Positions 40,226 to 45,671 of a DNA stretch of 45,671 nucleotides are shown here, in pieces. Position 1 is the stretch's first letter, and every line of letters starts with the position of its first letter. The stretch comes from DASZCR01 sp035942915 (GTDB taxonomy: Bacteria > Acidobacteriota > Blastocatellia > Pyrinomonadales > Pyrinomonadaceae), in the NCBI GenBank assembly GCA_035942915.1, contig DASZCR010000221.1, forward strand, positions 1 through 45,671. The letters are read 5' to 3'. The position numbers were made by a program, and so were the translations under genes. Under the pieces are notes generated by a model. That model was not told the DNA's origin. It was given only the letters and a program-made list of their open reading frames with translations, and made no database searches.

Positions 40226-40457
40226 CTGTGTTCGGCTTCCAGAATTTTCCGACGGCCGCGCCCGTGCGACGCGCCCGACGCGGCGCGTGCTCTGTTTCGG
40301 CGAGGCGGCCGAGCGTGCGACGACGAGTTTCGGCGGCGGCGGCTGTGATATAGTTGCCCGTCGCCATCATACTTCAATTCGGAGTTTTTCGGGGCGGCCG
40401 GGGCCGTGCGCGTCTCAGAACTTTTTGCGCGCGTGCCCTTCGCCGACCCTCACGATT

Positions 40458-40910
40458 ATGAGTGTTTTAGACGGCCTGCTCTCGAAGCTCGGACTCCGCG
40501 ACGCGACGCGCGACGCGCAGCTTCGCGTCTTCCTCCTCGACGACGACACGCTGCGCCACGAATGGTTCGCACGCCGCTTTCGCAAAGACCAACTGGACGT
40601 GGCCGTCGACCCGGCGCGCGCCGTCGAACTGCTCTCACAAAACTACTACGACGCCGTCTTCCTCGACCACGACCTGCTGCCCGAACACTACTACGCAGAC
40701 TCGTCCGACGATGAGCGCACAGGCTACGCCGTCGCCGCGTGGCTCGCTTCGCGTCCCGACCGGCAGTCGGCCTCACACATCATCGTCCACACGCGCAACG
40801 CAGACGGCGCGATGCGGATGGTTGACCTGCTGCGTCGCGCCGGTCGGCAGGCCGAGTACATTCCCTTCCCGCTTCTGGGGCCGAAGATTAAAGCCTACTG
40901 GCGGCGCTGA
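40458..40910 (+). CDS. cREC-type receiver-like protein (cyclic-phosphate processing family)
   Basis: The 150-residue protein has a receiver-like fold with a pattern unlike response regulators: LDDDTLRHEWF (27-37), FLDHDLL (68-74), TGYAVAAWL (88-96) and HIIVHTRNADGAMRM (107-121). The LDHDL and HxxN motifs match the cREC family, predicted from its residues and gene contexts to act on cyclic phosphates in RNA or nucleotide signalling. No output domain is attached, and no ligase or nuclease partner is adjacent. I chose the ATG at 40458 because it starts just before the fold. An extended -10 (TGATATAGT, 40346-40354) upstream could serve as its promoter. Confidence 0.75.
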   Translation: MSVLDGLLSKLGLRDATRDAQLRVFLLDDDTLRHEWFARRFRKDQLDVAVDPARAVELLSQNYYDAVFLDHDLLPEHYYADSSDDERTGYAVAAWLASRPDRQSASHIIVHTRNADGAMRMVDLLRRAGRQAEYIPFPLLGPKIKAYWRR

Positions 40911-41021
40911 GAGGGCGGCGCTTTTTCCGGGCGCGCCGCGCTTGTGTTAGACTCTGCGCGTAAGTTCCAACTCGTCGGGCACTTCGGCCGCCCCTGCAAG
41001 GCTCTCCCGCACAACCGATTT

Positions 41022-42305
41022 ATGCGAAGAAAAAGTTTACGCCCTCGCTCAACCGTGTTCCGCGCGCTCTCGCTCTGTGCCGCGCTCGCGCTCTGCGCGC
41101 ACGGCCTCGCAGCACAGACGCAGACGCCCGACCGTTACCTAGAGCAAGCGCGTGCGCTGCTCTCGCGTCCCGAAATCGTCGCCGCCTTCGCGCACGTTGA
41201 CCGCTCGCGCGAAGACATCCTGCGCGAGTGGGTCGCCGTTACGGAGATTAACGCGCCGTCGGGCAAGGAGCGCGAACGCGCCGCTTACGTCGAGCGTCTG
41301 CTCCGCGCGCAACCTTCGGTCGAAGTGCGCTACGACCGGACGGGCAACCTCATCGCCACGCGCAAGGGCACGGGCGGCGGCCCCGTCGTCGTCATCGACG
41401 CGCACCTCGACACGGTCTTTCAAGAGGGTTTGAAGATTAAGGCGGAGATACGCGACGGGCGGATTTATGCGCCCGGCGTCGGAGACGACACGCGCAACGT
41501 CGTCGCCATGCTCGCCGCCTTGCGCGCCCTCGATGCGGCCAACGTCAAGACCAAAGGCGACCTCGTTTTTCTCTTCACGGTCGAGGAAGAGACTTCACTG
41601 AGGGGCGCTGAAGAGTACGTCAAAGACAACAAGGGGCGCATCGACCATTACATCGCGCTCGACGGCGGCTACGAAGGTTTCACTTACGGCGGCATCGGCA
41701 TCAATTGGTATCGACATCACTTCATCGGGCCGGGCGGCCACACGCGCTCTCAGACGCCGCCCTACTCGGCCACGCTTCCACTCGCACGCGCCATTCAACG
41801 CATCTACGAACTGCCTATCCCGACGCGTCCGCCCTCGAACCTCAACATCGGTATGCTCGGCGGCTCAGACGTGGTCAACGCCAAAGCCGAAGACGCGTGG
41901 TTTACGGTTGACCTGCGTTCGACGAGTAATGAAGTGATTGCTGACTTCGAGCGGAGGATTGCGGCCATCATCAAGGAAGAGGCCGAGCGAGCGCGGATGA
42001 CCTTCAAGACCGAACTGATTTCGACGACGCCCGCCGCACAGATTCCCGGCCATCGCGAATCCGTCCTCGTCAAGACGGCCGAGGCCGTCCACCTCGCAAT
42101 GGGCTTTCAGCCGCCCATCACCGTGACAGGCTCGAACAATTCGAGCGCGGCGCTGCTCGCAGGCATCTCCTCCATCTCGACCGGCGCAGGCCCCTGCGGC
42201 GATTCGCACGCTCTCACCGAATGGTGCGAAATCGAGCCGCTCTACAAAGGCATCAAGAAAGTGCTCCTGCTCGGCGTCGCAATGGCTCAGCCGAGCACGA
42301 ACTAG
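41022..42305 (+). CDS. Secreted M20-family zinc peptidase
   Basis: The 427-residue protein begins with a signal peptide (1-32, ALCAHGLAAQ). The M20 metal ligands follow: His128 and catalytic Asp130 in DAHLDTVF, Asp155 or Asp156 in GVGDD, the general base Glu188/Glu189 in VEEETSLRG, Asp214 in LDGG and a C-terminal His in GDSHALTEWCE. The lid domain (about 225-340) sits between the halves. It is closest to peptidase T and related tripeptidases. The ATG at 41022 is preferred because the signal peptide then starts at the N-terminus. An upstream GTG at 40944 would add 26 residues and lies inside a possible extended -10 (TGTTAGACT). A strong terminator follows. Confidence 0.88.
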   Translation: MRRKSLRPRSTVFRALSLCAALALCAHGLAAQTQTPDRYLEQARALLSRPEIVAAFAHVDRSREDILREWVAVTEINAPSGKERERAAYVERLLRAQPSVEVRYDRTGNLIATRKGTGGGPVVVIDAHLDTVFQEGLKIKAEIRDGRIYAPGVGDDTRNVVAMLAALRALDAANVKTKGDLVFLFTVEEETSLRGAEEYVKDNKGRIDHYIALDGGYEGFTYGGIGINWYRHHFIGPGGHTRSQTPPYSATLPLARAIQRIYELPIPTRPPSNLNIGMLGGSDVVNAKAEDAWFTVDLRSTSNEVIADFERRIAAIIKEEAERARMTFKTELISTTPAAQIPGHRESVLVKTAEAVHLAMGFQPPITVTGSNNSSAALLAGISSISTGAGPCGDSHALTEWCEIEPLYKGIKKVLLLGVAMAQPSTN

Positions 42306-42351
42306 ACGCGACGGCGAGCGCGACGGCGACCATCAGGACGAAGCATCTCAA

Positions 42352-42383
42352 CGAAAAGCCCTCCACCTGCGGAGGGCTTTTCG
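42352..42383. terminator. Two-way terminator between M20 peptidase and YihY genes
   Basis: CGAAAAGCCCTCC (42352-42364) and GGAGGGCTTTTCG (42371-42383) form a perfect 13-bp stem with a 6-base loop. The built-in A and T runs make it work in both directions. Confidence 0.92.
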
Positions 42384-42437
42384 CGTTCCCACCTCTCTCG
42401 TCTCTTTCGCACACAACCGCGCCGAGAATTTTTCTCA

Positions 42438-43688
42438 CTAAGAGTTCCTGCGTGAACCACCGCCGCCGCGCAGTTTCGAGAGCGCCCACGCGCCGAAGAC
42501 GAGCGCGACTTTGCCGATTCCGAGTTTCGGCCGGCGATTGTCGGCGCGCGTCGTCACCACTGTCTGAGAAGGCTTTCGCGCAGCGGGCGTCGTCCTCGTC
42601 GCAGCGCCTTGAGAGCGTGCGCGCGTGTGCGAGGTGTCGCCGCCTGTCGCGCTGGCGGCCGCCGTCTGCCGGTCGCGGCGCGGGGCTTCGTCGCGCGAGA
42701 GGTCTTGCTGGTCGCCTTTGCCGCGCGCGCTGCCTCCGTCGCGCGCCTCCGGCTTGACGCCGCCCGCAGCCTCCTTCTCGTTCGGGCTCTTCTCGCCCTT
42801 CTCCTTCGCGTCAGGCTCGCCCTGCACAGCCATCTCGTGCTCAATCTCGGAGTTGATTTCGCCGCCGATGAGGATGGCCGCGCCCGTGAAGTAGAACCAG
42901 AGCATGAGGATGATGACCGCGCCGAGCGAACCGTAGGTGGCGCTGTAGGAGTTGAAGAAGGTGAGATAGATTTTGAAGATGAAGGAGACGGCGAGCCACA
43001 GCACGACGCCGATAACCGAACCGGGCGTGACCCACTTCCAATCCTGGTCGTGGAGGTCTGGCGCGAGATAGTAGATGAGCGCGAAGGCGAACAGGACGAA
43101 GGCCAGCACGAGCGGCCATTGCAGGATTTTCCAAGTCCACTCGAAGACCGCGCCAAGCCCGAACTTGCCTGCCAGCGTCTCGGCGATGTCGTGCCCGTAG
43201 AGGATGAGGACGAGCGCCGAGATGATGAGAAAGGCGAGCGCCACCGTCAGGATGACGGCGTTCAGGCGCGCACGCCACCAAGGCCGCGTCTCCTTCACGT
43301 CGTAAGCGACGTTTAAGGATTCGCTGATTGCTCCCATCCCGTTCGATGCCGCCCAGAGCGCGGCGAGGATGCCGAACGAGAGTTTACCTCCGCCCGAACC
43401 CTGCGTGACATCCGTGACGGTCGTTCGTATCAGGTCGCTCGCCTCGCCCGGCAGCACGACGCGCAGGTACTCGAAAAGATTCGTGCGCAACTCGCTGTCG
43501 GCTCCGGCGAAGTAGCCGATGAGCGCCGTCAGAAAGAGCAGCAGAGGAAAGAGTGCCAGCAGGAAGTAGTAGGACAACTGTGCCGAGCGCCCGAAGACCT
43601 CGTCCTCTTGCATCTCAGACCAGACACGCCGCGCCAACTCCTTGACGCTCAACCCGCCCAGACCCCACGCCGTCGCTCTCGCCGCCAT
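42438..43688 (-). CDS. YihY/BrkB-family inner-membrane protein with long charged tail
   Basis: Residues 10-285 match the YihY/BrkB family: six or seven membrane helices, the N-terminal QLSYYFLLALFPLLLFL block, ASNGMGAISESLNVAY and the final YGSLGAVIILMLWFYFTGAAILIGGEINSE-type region. The family's molecular function is not established, despite the old names RNase BN and virulence factor. The last ~130 residues (about 288-416) are hydrophilic and Arg/Ala/Gly-rich, with a short hydrophobic patch near the end. The ATG at 43688 lies 10 bases after GGAGGG. An in-frame TTG at 43697 is too close to it. Confidence 0.88.
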   Translation of the reverse strand: MAARATAWGLGGLSVKELARRVWSEMQEDEVFGRSAQLSYYFLLALFPLLLFLTALIGYFAGADSELRTNLFEYLRVVLPGEASDLIRTTVTDVTQGSGGGKLSFGILAALWAASNGMGAISESLNVAYDVKETRPWWRARLNAVILTVALAFLIISALVLILYGHDIAETLAGKFGLGAVFEWTWKILQWPLVLAFVLFAFALIYYLAPDLHDQDWKWVTPGSVIGVVLWLAVSFIFKIYLTFFNSYSATYGSLGAVIILMLWFYFTGAAILIGGEINSEIEHEMAVQGEPDAKEKGEKSPNEKEAAGGVKPEARDGGSARGKGDQQDLSRDEAPRRDRQTAAASATGGDTSHTRARSQGAATRTTPAARKPSQTVVTTRADNRRPKLGIGKVALVFGAWALSKLRGGGGSRRNS

Positions 43689-43782
43689 AAACGTCAAACC
43701 CTCCGGATGCGTTGTCCGAAAAAATCCAGCGGGGGAAATCCTGTCCTAGACGGTTGTTCGGGGGACGAACTCGCCTCTGCGC

Positions 43783-44772
43783 TCACTTGACGAGCGTGCC
43801 CGTGCGACTCCAACGCGTGTTACGCACGAAGTCAACCAGATAGCCGACGTAAGGGGCGTCGCTGCGCGGCTGGCTCTCGTCGTAAGACCAATAGACGAAG
43901 AGCGCGCGGCCGATGACCAACTCGCGCGGGACGAAGCCCCACGCGCGGCTGTCGAGACTGTTCTCGCGGTTATCGCCCATCACGAAATAGTGACCTTCGG
44001 GCACTTGCTCAGGCTTGCCCCTGACGGCGAAGTGGAAGTCAGGGGAGATGAAGAGGCCGCTGCCGTCGCGTGCGAGGCGCGTCTCCGGGGAGTAGTAGAC
44101 GGTGTAGTCGCCATCTTCGTCGGCCGGGGGTCGGTCGCGGATGACGAGCGGGGCGTGGCGCGCAAGGTCGTCTTCGTCGTTACTGCTCGCGCCGGGGTCG
44201 GTCGCCGTCACGCGCCGTTCGGGGAGCGGGCTGCCGTTGATGTAGACGCGGTCGCCGCGCACTTCAACCGTGTCGCCGGGCAGACCAATCACGCGCTTGA
44301 CGTAGTTGGTCTTGAAGGGGGTGTTGTCGGCTCTGCGGTCTTGCGGTGTGTCGGGGTCGAACTGATTGCCGGGATACTTGAAGACGATGATGTCGCCGCG
44401 CCGAATCTCGCGTTGCGGCAGGAAGAAGGGGGCGTCGTCGGCTCCGGGCGCGAAGATGAACTTGTTGACGAGCAGGTGGTCGCCGATAAGGATGGTGTTC
44501 TGCATCGAGCCGGTCGGGACTTTGACGGCCTGCACGACGAAGGTCATGCCGAAGAGAGCCATGATGGCCGTCACGACCAGCGACTCGAAATACTCGCGCA
44601 AGACGCCGTGCGCGCGGTGCGGCGCGGCCGGAGAGTTTCTGCCTCCGCCGTCCGCACGCCGCCCGTCCGTCTCGTGTGCCTCGCCCGCGCCCGTCGTGTG
44701 CGCAGTCGCGCCCGTCGCGTCCCGCTCGGCGGGAGGCTCGGCCACTCCCGCCCCCGTCTGCTCGTTGTCCAT
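43783..44772 (-). CDS. lepB: Signal peptidase I
   Basis: LepB removes signal peptides from exported proteins at the outer face of the inner membrane. The 329-residue protein has the Ser-Lys dyad: Ser89 in PTGSMQNTI and Lys159 in YVKRVIGLPGD. It also has GDNRENSLDSR (266-276) and one membrane anchor (about 62-82). The first ~55 residues are a hydrophilic Gly/Ala/Thr-rich leader not seen in most LepB proteins. An insertion near 190-240 lies between the catalytic boxes. A promoter ends about 10 bases before the ATG, so the message may be almost leaderless. Confidence 0.96.
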   Translation of the reverse strand: MDNEQTGAGVAEPPAERDATGATAHTTGAGEAHETDGRRADGGGRNSPAAPHRAHGVLREYFESLVVTAIMALFGMTFVVQAVKVPTGSMQNTILIGDHLLVNKFIFAPGADDAPFFLPQREIRRGDIIVFKYPGNQFDPDTPQDRRADNTPFKTNYVKRVIGLPGDTVEVRGDRVYINGSPLPERRVTATDPGASSNDEDDLARHAPLVIRDRPPADEDGDYTVYYSPETRLARDGSGLFISPDFHFAVRGKPEQVPEGHYFVMGDNRENSLDSRAWGFVPRELVIGRALFVYWSYDESQPRSDAPYVGYLVDFVRNTRWSRTGTLVK

Positions 44773-44781
44773 ATGAGAAGC

Positions 44782-44811
44782 ATCCTAGAGGCGAGCGTGC
44801 GCGGCGGTCAA
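44782..44811 (-). promoter_or_regulatory. Promoter for lepB
   Basis: On the minus strand TTGACC (44811-44806) and TAGGAT (44787-44782) are 18 bases apart. Transcription would begin only a few bases before the lepB ATG at 44772. Confidence 0.55.
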
Positions 44812-44868
44812 GCGGAGACAAGATATCGACAGACATCACAGACTGTCTCAAAACTCCGCCTTCGCGGC

Positions 44869-45642
44869 TTACTGATTGCCGACCACTTCCGCCTGCTCCG
44901 CTTCCGGCGCGTCCATCTGTTCGAGGGCGAGGCGGGCGGCCTCCGTTTCGGCGGCCTTGATGGTGTGGCCTGCGCCGACGACGCGCCCCTCGCTCCAACT
45001 GACCTCGACGTGAAAGACGCGGCGGTGCGGCGGCCCGTGTGTTTCGACGACGTGGTATTGAGGCGTCTGGTGATGTTCGGCCTGAAGACGTTCCTGAAGC
45101 AGCGTCTTGAAGTCGGCGGCGGCGGCCGAGGCCGGGTCGGCGTCGGTCAGTTCGGGTTCGAGCGCGCGGCGGACAAACTCGCGCGCGGCCTCAAACCCGC
45201 CGTCCATGTAGACGGCCGCCAGCACGGCCTCGAAGGCGTCGGCCAGCAGCGCACGCTTGCGACGCCCGCCCGTCTTCTCCTCGCCGCGCCCGACCCGCAG
45301 GTGCTCACCGAGACCGAGACGACGTGCGGCGCGCGCCAACGTCTGCGTGCTCACCAGACGATGTTTCATGCGCGAGAGTTCGCCTTCGGTGACCTCCGGG
45401 TAGTTGTTGAAGAGCGCCTCGGCGACGACGAAGCCGAGGACGGAATCGCCGACGAACTCGAAAGCCTCGTTGTGCAGGCGGCGCGCGACGGCGTCCTCGC
45501 CGGGCGCAACCTGTTCGTGCGCCCACGAACGATGCGTGAGGGCGCGTTCGAGCAGGGCGCGGTCGCGGAAGTTGTAGACGAGATTCTCTTCGAGCGCCGA
45601 GAGGTCGGCGGGCGGCGCATTGGACGCTTTGTCTTTGCTCAT
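44869..45642 (-). CDS. rnc: Ribonuclease III
   Basis: RNase III cuts double-stranded RNA in rRNA and mRNA processing. The 257-residue protein has the signature NEAFEFVGDSVLG (58-70) with the metal acids Glu62 and Asp66. Asp133 and Glu136 complete the site. A double-stranded RNA-binding domain covers about 175-242 (DFKTLLQERLQ to AAETEAARLALEQM). It lies upstream of lepB in the same direction, with a separate lepB promoter between. A TACAAT box (45658-45653) just before the ATG could be its -10, but the -35 would be outside the window. Confidence 0.96.
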   Translation of the reverse strand: MSKDKASNAPPADLSALEENLVYNFRDRALLERALTHRSWAHEQVAPGEDAVARRLHNEAFEFVGDSVLGFVVAEALFNNYPEVTEGELSRMKHRLVSTQTLARAARRLGLGEHLRVGRGEEKTGGRRKRALLADAFEAVLAAVYMDGGFEAAREFVRRALEPELTDADPASAAAADFKTLLQERLQAEHHQTPQYHVVETHGPPHRRVFHVEVSWSEGRVVGAGHTIKAAETEAARLALEQMDAPEAEQAEVVGNQ

Positions 45643-45671
45643 CTCAGGCGCGATTGTAGCAGCAAAAAGGC

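Overview
This GC-rich window is a dense stretch of bacterial chromosome with about 44 protein genes. No rRNA, tRNA, CRISPR array, prophage or insertion sequence was recognised. Lipid A and Kdo genes (lpxK, waaA) show a Gram-negative outer membrane. The kinase with a zinc-ribbon head and Pro/Thr-rich tail, the dispersed complex I and ATP synthase genes and the DUF1385 family suggest an Acidobacteriota-like lineage. That placement is an inference from family content, not a proof.

Layout. Positions 1-3115 (+) hold efp, waaA and lpxK, ending at a two-way terminator shared with a convergent transmembrane Ser/Thr kinase (3210-4955, -). A divergent CoA-disulfide-reductase-like flavoprotein (5227-6573, +) runs toward a minus-strand operon that reads SDR, then GT21-like glycosyltransferase, radical SAM enzyme, atpZ-like, atpI, atpB and atpE (12397 down to 6711). 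A secreted six-bladed propeller protein lies at 12546-13661. From 13899 to 31412 (-) lies complex I: nuoA-nuoB, then a plus-strand insertion (rpmE, DUF1385, prfA, histidine phosphatase; 26658-30106), then nuoC-nuoD-(AllA-like)-nuoH-I-J-K-L-M-N, closed by a clear intrinsic terminator. No nuoE, nuoF or nuoG is present. Beyond it come a CoA-binding protein and a MogA-like protein, carB, a DnaC/DnaI-like helicase loader, a secreted VCBS-like protein, a bi-domain oxidoreductase, a 51-residue zinc-ribbon membrane microprotein, a receiver-like cREC protein, an M20 peptidase, a YihY/BrkB membrane protein, lepB and rnc.

How the genes work together. The core is energy conversion: eleven membrane-arm and quinone-site subunits of complex I and the a and c subunits of the ATP synthase F0. 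Around it are lipopolysaccharide assembly, translation (EF-P, L31, RF1), pyrimidine/arginine precursor supply (CarB), secretion (signal peptidase I), RNA processing (RNase III) and replication (helicase loader).

The most unusual signal is a family of short palindromic elements, seven in this window. Each has an arm of tandem heptamers GTGATRG, a short core related to CCTGTCTTYTCTTATC, and an arm of the complementary heptamers CYATCAC. They sit only between genes: one before waaA and six inside the complex I cluster. They occur in both orientations and in two cases contain the start codon of the next gene. A second, unrelated heptamer palindrome overlaps the 3' end of carB and appears to have supplied its last residues and stop codon. 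NuoL, NuoC and AtpB also carry long hydrophilic additions, and those of NuoL and AtpB are histidine-rich.
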